Below, one piece after another: positions 38,701 through 50,037 of a stretch of 64,000 nucleotides of DNA (positions are counted from its first letter, which is position 1; every line of letters begins with the position of its first letter). The position numbers were made by a program, and so were the translations under genes. The notes beneath the pieces were generated by a model. It saw only the letters and a program-made list of their open reading frames with translations, had not been told where the DNA came from and did no database searches. The DNA comes from Pempheris klunzingeri. Taxonomy: Eukaryota > Chordata > Actinopteri > Acropomatiformes > Pempheridae. The stretch is taken from contig NC_092020.1 of the NCBI RefSeq assembly GCF_042242105.1, forward strand, positions 2,159,001 through 2,223,000, in the 5' to 3' direction.

Positions 38701-41700
38701 GTGAGACTTTTGTTGGTGAAGTTAATTACATACTACTTAAATCTCACACTTTTTCATATCCATCAAGTTGTTTCTTAATGAAAGCAGATGATCTGGTCAT
38801 TTATGATCCGGGCCTAGGAAGTGAACAAACAGCCTTCCCTTCAACAGTCACAGTTGGTATGCCCTTGAGCAAGGCAGTAAATCCCAGCTGTCCAGCAGAT
38901 CTGCACTGTTCCCAACAGTAAAAAGCCCCTCCCGAGTGTGCGTAGCTCTCAGCTCTGAAGCACGAGTGTATTGCGGGGCATTACGGAGCAAGAGCAAGTG
39001 TCACACACAGCCAGCGTGACCCTCATTCACCTGACCTCAGTGAGCGAAACATAATAAAAGTCAATCCATGGAACAGTTAATTGTGTTAGCTCAGATAGTG
39101 TTTTATTCTTGCCTAACACTTGTCTTATTACCATTATATGAAATAATTTTCTCCTCTGATGTATGGCTTCAAAGTATCGCAGAGAACAGATGCTGAAACA
39201 TCTGGAGTCTAGTTAACGGCTATTAAAAAACTCAGTTTGATGGGACACAAAGTCCTCAGCAGCATACAAGCTCTGGGGCACCAGGGTGGGCTGTCACCCA
39301 CATCGACTTTAATTGTGACCAGCGCGTGATTAGTTAAAACAGCAGTATCATGTGTGCTTATAAGGCGAGCCTCCATGTCGGGAATTAATCATTATGGACA
39401 CGAGTGTCATGAAAGTACAAGGCAGAGGAGGTCGAAACATCAGATATAAGGCTGGAATCTTTTCCATATAAGCCTGAATTGTCTTGACAGATGGATGGCG
39501 TAGACGCCCATTAAAGATTAAGTCCAGAGTCACAAACATCTACCAAAACAATAAATTCTCAAGGCATAGACGGCATTCAGCTAGAAGCCAGCAGTGTTGC
39601 AACAATCTGAACTGTGATAGGATGCTGACAGGCATCATTTCCCTTAGGTTGAGCTGCGCAGCCTTTTTAGATGACAATCTATGGATACTGTTATTAAATT
39701 ACCCAAGTTGTGCTTTAAAACACATGGCCTTCCAGAGAGCAGCGTCTGATATTAGCTGAGGTAAGGACACTCCTTTTGTGTGATATTTAGGGGGGAAAAC
39801 GCTGTCATTTTTCCATCCAGGGGTGTGAATCACAGGAGTGTTATGAGCCTTCAGCAGTATGCCTGCCATTAAAATTAGTTATGCCTGTGCGGCAGTGATG
39901 GGCACCCAGGCTGCATCTGGCACCCACAGCCACCAGCCCTGAGTTTCACCTCCTCAGCTATGTAACCTCACATTCCCAACCGCAATTTGGAGTAATTGTC
40001 AGCGCTGGTCCGAGATTTAGAGGCGTTGCGGCGACCAGAACGTCTGTCTTTGTGGAGAAGTGTGTGTGCTTGGAAACGGCAGTGGTCAACAAACACTCAA
40101 GCTGTAGCAGTTTATTTTCATAGACGGCGTGAAAGGCTCTGGATGCCGGGGAGTTTCGGTAGTGTAAGCGCAGAAATGTGTAGAGATGCAAGCCGTTGTA
40201 ATAGTAAGTGTTAATAGGGCAAAAAGTCTTGTGATCACTAAATTACACATCCCTGGGGTGACTGAATTTTAGTCATATCCTCACGGAGCAACAGGGAATC
40301 GCGTCCTCTGCGTGCAACAGCACCCCCCACGCTTTGAAGATTTGAAAGCCCTCTAATTAATAGCATTTTTTCCCTTGCGCCGAAAAAGAATGGTTTACTC
40401 AATAGTTGGCACTTGGCATACATACCAACACATTGTCATCCTGATTTACTGTAAGTGCGTGCCTTTGAAGGGTATGAAGGCTGTAAATGTTGTAATGAAG
40501 TGAAATGAAGCAAACAAGGGCGCAAAACCATTTCTCATCGTCGTATGATGGGATAAGTTAAATCCCTCCGACGCCTTCATCTAAAACACCAGCCGCACCA
40601 GTTTGGTAGTAGCCTAGCAGATTGCTTGTTTGTTTTTTGTCGTTGTGCTGGAGCTTAATCTCGGGCCAGAAATTGGCTGTTGAATCATGTTTGGCTGTCA
40701 GAACAGACGAAAGTGTAATGCCATATGCCTGAACATACACCCAGAATCCTTTGAGAGGTAAAAGCCCCTTATATGCCAACAGCTGGAGAGGAGATGTGGA
40801 GACACCTGCGCACCAAATGAACAGCAAGCGTCGGTGCTCGCGGGAACATCTGGAGGTCTGTGTGTCGATAAACCATTCCAACACATACTCCTCCATCAGG
40901 CTGGAATTCCCGTGCTTATAAGGTCAGACATGGCTGGCAGCTGGTCAGGGATGTAGACTTTAACTACTTTGAGCTTGCCCAACACAGCCGGCGGGGGGTG
41001 TTTGACATGATACAGCTCATCCCTCTCCGCAGGGAGGGGTTCCCACATCTGAGGCGAGGTATAGAAGAAACTCGAAACATAACTTTTCTTGTCGGTCTTC
41101 TTATGGTCGTTCAGTGGCTCGGCTTGAAAACCACACAAAGAGGCACTGGGAGTTCACGCTGCTTTCAGGAGAAGGAGATTTCTTGCCGTCGGGGGTTTTA
41201 ACAACTATGTTTACTCGAGCGGCGCAGATGGAAACGTGGAATATGTCATCTCGTACCCAACTGGGATAGGCCCCCATGGGAAAAGAGAGGTCAAAGTGTC
41301 TGTCAGTAAGCTTGTCTGATTCATTCCCAGCAGTAAAAATAAGAGACATCATTATTTATTATCTTTTGATCCGTACTAAGGTGCTGCACGTGTCGCTGCT
41401 TTGGAGATGTCAGTTATCCAAACTCTAAGCAGATGTCCAGCACAAATACAAGTTGTCTGATTGTCTGTCCTCAGCCAATGAGCGCCTTTATCTTGTGCTT
41501 TTACCGTTATTTATGCTGACACTTCAAAGTGTGACCGAAAGTGATCTCGTATATTTCAAGGCTCAACAAAAAGAAGGCTTTGGGTGGTCTTGTTGTGTTT
41601 CCAGTGCTGAGTTTCTTTGTCTATCGGATTCTGGGATGACTCCAAAGATGTGATCACAAACTGGCTGTTCTAACTGAAGGCGACTTTGAACAATCTGCGC

Positions 41701-43647
41701 TTTTTAAACTCTGAATCCTTAGCACGAAACCTTTTTTTGTTTTGTTCACTGTCAGAGCTGGTCATGTCTTGAGTGTGTTACAGTCAGGTCAACACGTCCT
41801 ACAGAGTTCATGTGAATGTAGGTCGACCAGAACCAGTCACATAAGAACACAGGCATGCGGTTTGTCCCGCAACTCACTCGCCCATGGGAACACCCCGCCG
41901 CTGTAGCATAGCTTTTCCTGTTTTTAGGGATGAGCTCAGACCAGCTCCATCAGATCCTTTTCTATCACTCCATTTTTTTTTTAAGCTTATTCATGCTACC
42001 TCTGAATAGGGCTGGGACCAGGTGCCATATGAATGGGTATTGCTCTCAAATTAACCGCAATTCATGTCCCCCTTTTGTATAAAAAGGTGAATTTTAGAGC
42101 AGTCGTGTCCAGGTGACTGTCTCAAACGGCAGAAACACAGACAAAAGTGACTTGAGTTACAGGATAGGTTACAGCCCCAATGGGACAGACAATGACTTGG
42201 CCACAAATGAATAAGCTGGCTGACAGTGTCTCACATCTTTTCAAATGCCCCAAGTTGTCTCTGTGCAAACATTATACCCCAAGAATAGAAAGGCCACTTG
42301 TAACATGGGTTTCGCTCTCAAAACCTTGTATCACTCATCCCTTTTGTTTGCTTCACGGAATTAATATGAGGTGGTCTTGGCTGGTATTGATATTCTGAGG
42401 AGAGTCTCTGTGTACAGAGCAGTGGGCCCTCTTGAATTCTCTGCTATATGAATTTTCCATTAATATTATCCTTTTGTTTTCCACCAGGAGAAGTTACTGC
42501 ACAGAAATAGCGACTTCCACGCCACAGAGGACCACAGGGGCATAACTCAGCGAGCGAAAAGGAGTCCCGGCAAGCAGCCAGAAACAGGCATGTTTTTTGT
42601 TTTTTTTAAAATTTATTTTATTTATTATCATTTATTACCTCTGTCTTTTTGTCTTTACACCTTGGTACAGACGCTGTATGCCGACACTTTAGCTTACAAA
42701 CCATTGCTCTCTGGTGCACCTGCGTCAGTCTGTTTTCTGGATATGTTCTTGGCAACGGCCTGGTCAACTGCAGAGCTATGGTTTCTCTAATTCTTGTTTG
42801 TTTGGGAGGGGTCAGCACAGTGTAAATGATCGGCTTTCCATGAAAACCGTTTGTTAATGGTTTCTCACTTTTTGTGGAATTGATTTTTTACTGCTTTGCG
42901 CTCACTTAACAGAGCAACTCCACCACATAATGTTGCTGAGTTTATAGAGCAAGAGATTAAATGGAATGGGATTGATTATTACTTGGATAGCAAACAAGGA
43001 CAACAAGGAGTTTGGGAGGGTTTCACCAATTTGAAACAGACAGCGAGGCCTGCGTTGATTTCCCCCGTCTCGAAATAATATCAGATCCCCGAAATATCTT
43101 TTGTATCAGTGAGCTAAGTAGATCTAGGATTTGGAATCCAACTGTGTTATCGGTCAGGTCAGAGCCATCAGAAAACAAGACAAAAAAAAATAATAAATCA
43201 CTTTGTAGAGTATGCAGTCATTTCACGGAACCAGGTGGCCCTCTCTGAAAGAGGTTATCATCTGAGACTTTGATGGCTTTCATTAATTCCACCAAATTGA
43301 TTTATCGTAATCAATAGCTCCACAGAAAACCATATGGCCAATATGTCTGATTTTGCTTTTGTAGTTTTTGTTTAGAATGTGAGCTATGCAAATAAAAAAG
43401 CGAAGCCTTTGAAGTTTCATGTCTGAGAGCAACAAGTGCAGCATGATCACAAGGCATTCCAATGTCTGTGGCGTGACACTGAATACTTGGGGGGAAGTTT
43501 AGTGATTGTGTTTAAATTAGAAGAAAAAACTCACCTTTGAGACTTTCTACATAAATCAGTAAAGTCCCGAGCCTCTAAACACTAATCATTCCCAGGTCTC
43601 CTCTGCTCTCAGCGCACAGACAAAGGCTTTTGTAATCTCAGCCTTAG

Positions 43648-43688
<41 letters not shown>

Positions 43689-46600
43689 GTGTTTGCACGT
43701 GTGTGCGTATGTGTGCGTTCTGGGCACTCCTAACGGGCACCAGATTCCAGATAGGGCTGCTCGTTAAGAGAAATCTATGCGGATGCATCCAGTCATTTAG
43801 CCAGAGGAGAAACACTGGCCATATGTTTGAGGGGGACTCAAACTGTGAGGTTTTAAGGTTAAATGGCCTTTGTAGTTGTAATGACATGGTAAACACAAGA
43901 GCAGCGAGACGGCTTTTTGAAAAGGATTCTTCAGCTGCACACAGCATACACACACACACGCAGATGCGAACTAAGTGCATTTTGTCTTTCAAGCACTGAC
44001 ATGGATGCCCCACCAACATCCAGGCACGCACACACACAGACAGACACATGGTTGTAAAGGGGAGACACACACACACAAACATATGCGCACACACACACAC
44101 ACACACATGTAGACACACTTTCATCTGCATTCTCCATCTGGGCTTAATTCAAAGAAAAGGATTTTGGCAGGATAAAGTATCTCTCTAATGATCTTCTCCA
44201 GTTCCACTGCCTGTGAATGCTTAAGGCACTTGTTCATACAGAGGAGGTGAAACCACACTTACAAATTACTACACTAGAAGATACCACAGACTGACATACC
44301 TCCACTCCAGTGTTCAGTGTCGAACATCTGAATCTGTTATTTTAGCCTATTTAGGATACCTACACGGAATGAGCTGGATACTCGAGATGTTATCTGAGAT
44401 GATAATTGTTCAGGAGACCATTTCAAGCTTAATCACACTGTTTTTGTTTCTTACAGAATCAACTAGGAAGGAAAAAAGGAAAGAGAAGAGAAAAGGTAAT
44501 GCATAATTCAGCCTGCTTTTGGGTTATCCTGGTCATTGATTAGACTGCTGGCTTCTTTCTGGAAGTATCCCTGAGATGTCATCCAAAGTCCAACAGCCTT
44601 GTTGGCTTAGAGTGAATGACAAGCTTTCAATATTTGATTCTGTCTGTCAGGGACCTCATTCCTGCCCCTTTCGTATCAGGATTTACAGTCTGTGCAGATG
44701 ATTTACAGGCTGTAAAGCCTTTGGATGCAAATTTGTGTTTTCAAGTTACATTAATAAAATTGAATATGAACGAATAACCTCATTTTCATTTCTCATTTTC
44801 TTAGTTTGCTAACCAGTTCTTATTTTCCTCTCTTTACAGGGAAAAGAAAGTTAGTGCCGGGCCCCCCTGGTCCCCCAGGTCCCCCGGGCCCACAGGGGCC
44901 ACCGGGCATCCCTGGAATCCCCGGTATTCCCGGAAACAACGCTGTAGGGCCTGCAGGACCCCCTGGACCCCCCGGGCCACAGGGACCTCCAGGAACTCAA
45001 GGTACAGCAGGTATAAAAACTCAAAGTAGAAATGACACGATAACACGCTGAGATAGTCGAGACTCAAGCCAGAGGACCCGAAAAACACGAGTTCAGAGAT
45101 TTGTTCTTAGATTACAGTATTTTCCCAACTGTGGACCCGTTCCCACACTAAAAGGGGGCTCAAGTTGTCAAAATTGATGAACTCATTGCCTTCAGAGTGA
45201 GAGTTTCTGATGCAGGATGTCAAACATAGTGTGGGATAGCGGTGATCTATCTTTAAACTATGTCAGTGTTTGTTTTCCTTTAATTCTCATCTCTTCTTTG
45301 GTCCTCAGCAGTGTTGAAAGCTAGACTTTTATCATGTCCCTCTCTTATTTTATCATGTCTCTCTCGCTCTTGTTGTTGCAGGGGTTCCCGATAAGACGAA
45401 AACAAAGGAATTCCAGGTAGAGTGTGTCACCTATTGAAATAAAATTTTATCCCACACAAAATCTCTGATTAATACAGCTGCTCTCTTGTTTTACCGTGTG
45501 TCCAGATTAGTCACCAGAGACCTGTTCTTTTGTTTTTCAGCCTGCAGTGGTTCATTTGCAGGGGCAGGAGACAACCATCCAAGTGAGAGAAGGTGGGTTT
45601 CTGTCTGTTCCCAGTCATAGCTACACCACTGTGTTTGACACAAGGCAGTAAACATGCTTAATCCTTGGCAGTGCCCTTTGTCAGACACATGCATGGTAAA
45701 CCACAGATTTACAACACAGAAAATTGTCACCATTCAGCAGATTTAAAAATGTTTTTGATCACCATATTGAAAGTTTACAATCACCTACAGAGCCTTTTAA
45801 CATTTTCTGGTTTAGAGGGCTAAATCGTTCTACTAATATTTACTAAAAGATTACAGTAACCCTTAAGTAATCCCATAGCTGTTATAGGATTAGAGTACAG
45901 TTATAAGCTTATATTATAAGTCAGGCCCGTGTTAACTCGGGTCAAGAGCAGAAGCCTTGCATTCTGCTGCTAGGCAGATTCAGGTTATCCTGCATGACTT
46001 TCTCAGAGCAAAAGGAGTGTAAGCATCATTAGCAGGTTTATATTTTCTGTCGTGCCGAGCTCTGGTTGTAGTTAAACACCGCTGACAGCTGTTTATGTTG
46101 ACTGTTTGCCTCTTGTTTGTTTGTTGTGACATGTTTAGATCTGTCTGAAGGCATCCTTAGGAACTGGAAGATGGTGTCCATCCATCACCGCGTGTTTAAA
46201 ATGCACTCTCGCTCTGGAGAGCTAGAGGTGCTGCTGGACGGTGTCTACTTCATATATAGTCAGGTAGAAGTGAGTACGGTCCTTGACGTAACTCTTATAA
46301 TTTATAGTTCAAAGTCAAAAGAACAGGCAGTTGCTGTGTAGTTAAGCTTAAAAGCCTGCTTGCTTTGCTTATGGATAAATGTTTGAGTTATATCCTATGT
46401 TATTTCTTTTCCCTCCCCCTATGGCTAAATGTGAACATCTATAACTCAAACCATTGTTGGCTACTCTGATATTCCAGCTGTTTCAGCTTTAATAGGCTCT
46501 TAAATATCATATGGGCTTGTTTTGACTACCCCTCTCAGTCTTTTGTGAATTTTATGTCTCCCCTCTCCACCAGGTGTACTACCTCAACTTCACCGACATT

Positions 46601-46834
46601 GCCAGCTATGAGGTGATGGTAGACTCCAACCCGTTCCTCCGCTGCACATGCAGCATCGAGACGGGCCAGCGCAAGTTCAACACCTGCTACACGGCTGGGG
46701 TGAGCCTGCTCCGCGCCGGCCAGAGGATCTCCATACGCATAGTGTATGAGGACACGCTCATCAGCATGACCAACCACACCACCTTCCTGGGAAGCGTCAG
46801 ACTCGGAGAGGCTCCATCTGCTGGACAGAACTGA
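35741..46834 (+). CDS. eda: Ectodysplasin A (EDA), TNF-family ligand, eight coding exons
   Basis: Type II membrane TNF ligand that signals through EDAR/XEDAR to pattern skin appendages (scales, fins and teeth in fish). Exons by splice sites and phase: 35741-36064, 42488-42587, 44457-44495, 44840-45010, 45382-45416, 45541-45592, 46139-46269, 46574-46834; 370 aa against 391 in human. Seen: a membrane segment at about residues 34-56; furin site RAKR at 130-133; a basic stretch 145-158; a collagen Gly-X-Y run at about 162-206, broken once at GNNAVG as in human; a TNF homology domain from about 224 to the end containing FIYSQVEV and NTCYTAGV, with a GEAP ending. I chose the ATG at 35741 because it has A at -3 and G at +4; an in-frame ATG at 35660 with a weak context would add 27 residues. 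Intron 2 uses a GC donor. Exon 7 has paired donors for the A1 and A2 isoforms. The small exons 3 and 5 are supported by phase and by similarity to human EDA. Confidence 0.95.
37718..37735. repeat. (TA)n microsatellite in eda intron 1
   Basis: About eight TA units. Confidence 0.8.
38835..38935. repeat. SINE-like or other repeat fragment in eda intron 1
   Basis: GCCCTTGAGCAAGGCAGTAA followed by CCAGCTG resembles a segment widespread in teleost repeats. No promoter boxes or tail were identified, so the class is uncertain. Confidence 0.35.
43648..43685. repeat. (GT)n microsatellite in eda intron 2
   Basis: About 18 uninterrupted units, followed by degenerate GTGTGCGT words. Confidence 0.9.
44090..44107. 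repeat. (CA)n microsatellite in eda intron 2
   Basis: Nine CA units, preceded by a degenerate CA-rich stretch from about 43945. With the GT run at 43648 on the same strand it forms a potential long-range inverted repeat. Confidence 0.8.
46264..46275 (+). promoter_or_regulatory. eda: Tandem splice donors giving EDA-A1 and EDA-A2 forms
   Basis: Exon 7 ends ...AGTCAG, GTAGAA, GTGAGT. The downstream donor (GTGAGT at 46270) keeps Val283-Glu284, the two residues that define EDA-A1. The upstream donor (GTAGAA at 46264) removes exactly six bases and gives the EDA-A2 form. In mammals these two residues switch receptor choice between EDAR and XEDAR. Both sites are visible; use of the upstream one is inferred from the human gene. 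Confidence 0.8.
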
Positions 46835-47680
46835 TAACTACACAACACCCAGCCCTCTGCAGAAATGGGAAGTTGCTCACGACTGTCGAATCAGTAGCGA
46901 GCGGCTTCCAGCCCAAGTCTTGCCCCCGTTTAAAGGAAACCCTCCGGATTATTAAAGTCAAGGAAGCCACGTGGGTGACTTTTGCTCACCCCACAGTTCT
47001 GTGTCAAAGAGGACAAGATAGACTGCTATGCTTCCACCCCCACGTTGATTCTGTGCAAAGAGATCAGCCTTGATGAGCCAAATGTCCTCATCAAACAACA
47101 GTTCCTATTTATAGTCACCATTTTGTGTCAACACAGACAGTATCTCTCTTTATAACAAGGAAGGACACTGCGCTGACATTTACTTAATATTTACATATTG
47201 TTAAGTGCTGTTGAATGATAATCTTGTATCTCCAAAAACACCAGCTATTCAAAACGTTATATTTGCAGTTTGTATTCTTGGCCTTTTTAATTAATTCAAT
47301 TATATTAACAGTTATAAGTAAGTGGTTTAACAAAAGGGTTTAAAGCTCCATATGCCCCTGGGTTATAAAAATGAAAAGATCATAAATGTTCAAAGCAAGT
47401 ATAAAAAGGTATCTAGCTGAGAAAAATCCATTAAAACTGGAGTTATAAGGTATTCACAGAGCAACAGCACTATATATTTTGCGCACATTTGCACTACAGC
47501 ATCCCTGCAGAATATCAGTGATATGTTTTGTTACAGTGCTATTGTTTAGTTACCGTGTGAATGAATCCATGTGGAGAAATGATAGTTGTTTATACGTCTC
47601 TGTACATATTGTATATAAAATGGGATATACTTTTGTAAATCGAGTTGATTGATGGATTAAAAATGTTTCATTTTCTGTCT
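46835..47680 (+). other. eda: eda 3' UTR with poly(A) signal
   Basis: This is AT-rich sequence without an open frame after the eda stop codon. An ATTAAA hexamer at 47656-47661 is followed within 40 bases by a T/GT-rich stretch, as expected at a cleavage site. The 3' UTR would be about 850 bases. Confidence 0.6.
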
Positions 47681-48048
47681 AAACGCATTTGTCTGTCTTT
47701 TGTGTTTGTGCGGCGGGTGGTATTGATTTAAAAGGTTAAAACCTCTCTTTCAGATCGGACTCTGCTGGCAAGAGTACTGAGGAGAACAAATGATGTTCTC
47801 TGAGTGAGAGCTTTGTCTTTATTAAAATGTGGCTTATACTTTGACTGCAAGTTTCACAATACACTGCAGATTTGGCTGTAATCTTCATACAATCTAAATG
47901 AGTTCCATGTTGAGAGGCAGAGAGAAGATAGTTCCTCATTTAGAAACAAATTTTGAAACTGCACATTTAGGTTTCCGGGGTTAACTGATGTGTGACCTCA
48001 CCCATATGAGTAACTTGAGGACATCCAGTCCGTCTCACTAGTCTCACA

Positions 48049-50037
48049 ATGCTTTACAATGCTTTATTATCACTAACGGCACTTATGTTTTGTCTTAGTC
48101 TTTTCCTGGTGCACAGAGCCAGTGTTTTAAAAAATGATTTTCGCAAACTCCAAGGGGACATAATTCTACAATTAAATCAGCCACGTTCTGAGGGAGTCAA
48201 TGGGAAAATGGCCAAGATGTCTAAAACAAGGGAGGTATGTCACTGATTATGCAGGATGGAGTCATCTTGGACATTGTACTACTGAGATTTATGTCATTAG
48301 TGAGTATTCAGATAGCACTGCAATAATAAATTTGCTCCTAATGCTTTGTTTTCTCTTAGGACATAAAGCCAAGTACTTTGCAAAAGGCTCAGAGTTCTCT
48401 GAAGATGTCTTCTAGGAGAGTAAAACGGGAACAGGGCAGCTGCAGAGGTGGGTTGGAGCTGAGCACTGAAAATGTGCACATTAGTCACGGTCTAATCTGG
48501 TAGTGAGACCATAAACGGTATATGCTAAGTTAATAAAATGAAAGTATGTTTATTTCCTCCTCTTGCCAGCTCCAACATCATTCCTCCAGTTAACAGCTAA
48601 CAGTAACAAACAGCCCGACATAAGAGGTAAAACTAAATTCAAGTTTTTGGCTTCAGCGTAGCACCGTATGCCATTATTTTGAATAAGTGTATCTTTCCCT
48701 CTCCCGTAGGAAATATAACTGTGATCCCTTGGACTGTTTCTGCACAGCAAGGAAATGCAATTTCACGAAAGGAAAACAGAATTGCTGTCCAAGAAGATGG
48801 TTATTACTTGGTGTTTGGACAAGTATTGTGTCACTTTAATTTAAGCATAACTAAGTTGATATTACATCTGATTTGTTCCAAGTATTTTGCTAGTGTTCTG
48901 CTTGATTCACAGGTCTTGTTCGAGAGCCCAGGCACAGTTATGGGTCATATTATTCGAAGTTGGGGTTCCACTAAATCAGGGACGGCATCAAGAGAGCTCT
49001 TGTGTTGCCTGAAACAGATCTCTGACGCAGCCAACACATGCTACACTGCAGGTCAGTGAAGCACTACTGTGCGGCCGCTTAAAGGCATGTTCAACATTTT
49101 GTGAAACAGGCTTATTCGCTTTCTTGCCAAGAGTTAAATGAAAAGATTGATGCCATTCTCATGTCAGCGCCATGGTCTGCACTGTAAATGTGAAGCTACA
49201 GCCAAGTTAGCTTAACTTGTTAGCACACAGACCAACAACTAAATTTGCCCACTGCTTCTTTTATGGTTATTTTGATTAATTTACACCAAAGTGTCGGTTA
49301 TTGTTGTGGTTATGTACCCAGCGATCGCCTATTTCTTGGCTGGGAGTGGTGACTTTCTGGAGCCTGAGGTTGCCAGACTGCTTCCTGCCAAGAAATAGTC
49401 AGGCACACAATCTCCACCCCCCCACACCCCCACCCCCCCCTCTCCTTTACAGCATAACAGCATTTTTACAGTTTGGATCTTGCACAGTTTAAACATATGA
49501 CGTATTATGTGTTAATGTTGTGGACATTAGAGGTGCTGCTAGGAAGAGGATTTTGTTACCTTTCCTCAGATCAAGGCTAGCAGTTTCCCTCGGTTTCCAC
49601 TCTTTGTGCTAAACTAAGCTAACCAGCTTCATATTTACAAACAGGCATCACTGGGCAGCTTTGGGGCAATAAAGCGAATTTGTGTGTATTTCTCAAAACG
49701 TTGAACCATTTTCTTTGACTGTAGCAGCGTTTTCACAATTTTCCCAAAACAGCAAATGAGGGAAAATGTTTTATCAGAGTGGTGTCCAGAACAGCTCCGG
49801 AGACTTGCAGAGTCTACGCCAAGAAGCACTGAAGCTTATGAGGAGACATTATGTCAGTTTTTTCCTTTCATTTCTTTAATTTCACCCATCTTGTGTCTCC
49901 TTCCCGTGTCCTCTGTCACAGGCACAGTGCAGCTGCGTCAGGGCGATGAGCTAGAGCTGGTGATACCGGACCGGCCCCAAGCACTCATCTCTATGGACCC
50001 AGAGTCAACCTTTTTTGGTGTCATACAGCTAAACTGA
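48049..50037 (+). CDS. tnfsf13b: BAFF/APRIL-family TNF ligand (tnfsf13b-like; possibly fish BALM)
   Basis: Secreted B-cell-survival type TNF ligand by family. Exons: 48049-48234, 48360-48447, 48570-48626, 48710-48822, 48913-49051, 49922-50037; 232 aa, six exons like human TNFSF13B (285 aa). Seen: a membrane segment at residues 2-21; furin site RVKR at 82-85; a TNF domain from about 95 with FLQLTAN, VIPW, GYYLVFGQVL, MGHII, CYTAG, GDELELVIP and STFFGVIQL, all close to the BAFF pattern; a probable disulfide Cys180-Cys191. The BAFF flap that drives 60-mer assembly is not conserved (see findings), so the fish-specific paralogue BALM is a real alternative. The equivalent stickleback gene beside Eda is called TNFSF13B. 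The cytoplasmic tail is almost absent, so an upstream start may be missed; the in-frame stop at 48016 limits this exon. Confidence 0.88.
49052..49921 (+). other. Intron 5 of the BAFF-like gene, mostly repeat
   Basis: At 870 bases this is by far the longest intron of the gene; the others are about 80-130 bases. Most of it is an inserted inverted-repeat element (49082-49716). A C-rich tract lies at about 49417-49440. Confidence 0.7.
49082..49716. mobile_element. Inverted-repeat transposon inside intron 5 of the BAFF-like gene
   Basis: The left end (TTCAACATTTTGTGAAA) and right end (TTTCTCAAAACGTTGAA) are imperfect inverted repeats. A TA sits just before the left end. The interior has CTTATTCGCTTTCTTGCC and an internal inverted repeat, TATTTCTTGGC near 49329 with GCCAAGAAATA near 49387. 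It has no coding capacity and belongs to the same family as 6606-6869. Confidence 0.75.

Larger units (their letters stand above)
36065..42487 (+). other. eda intron 1 (6.4 kb)
   Basis: This is the largest intron of eda, running from the donor GTAAAA at 36065 to the acceptor CCACCAG at 42487. No coding exon was supportable inside it. It contains a pyrimidine-rich stretch near 36870-36920, a TA microsatellite near 37718, a repeat-like fragment at about 38835-38935, and unique-looking blocks (for example 39470-39760 and 40900-41360) that could be regulatory. Confidence 0.8.

Noticed and set aside
42564..42565. GT at 42564 as donor of eda exon 2
   Set aside because: Phase fits, but GTCCCG is a poor donor compared with the GC site at 42588.
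43609..44130. 173-codon minus-strand frame
   Set aside because: Ends consist of CA/GT repeat codons (His-Thr, Cys-Val), and it lies inside eda intron 2.
44834..45088. Minus-strand frame opposite the collagen exon
   Set aside because: Shadow of the GC-rich Gly-Pro repeat of eda exon 4.
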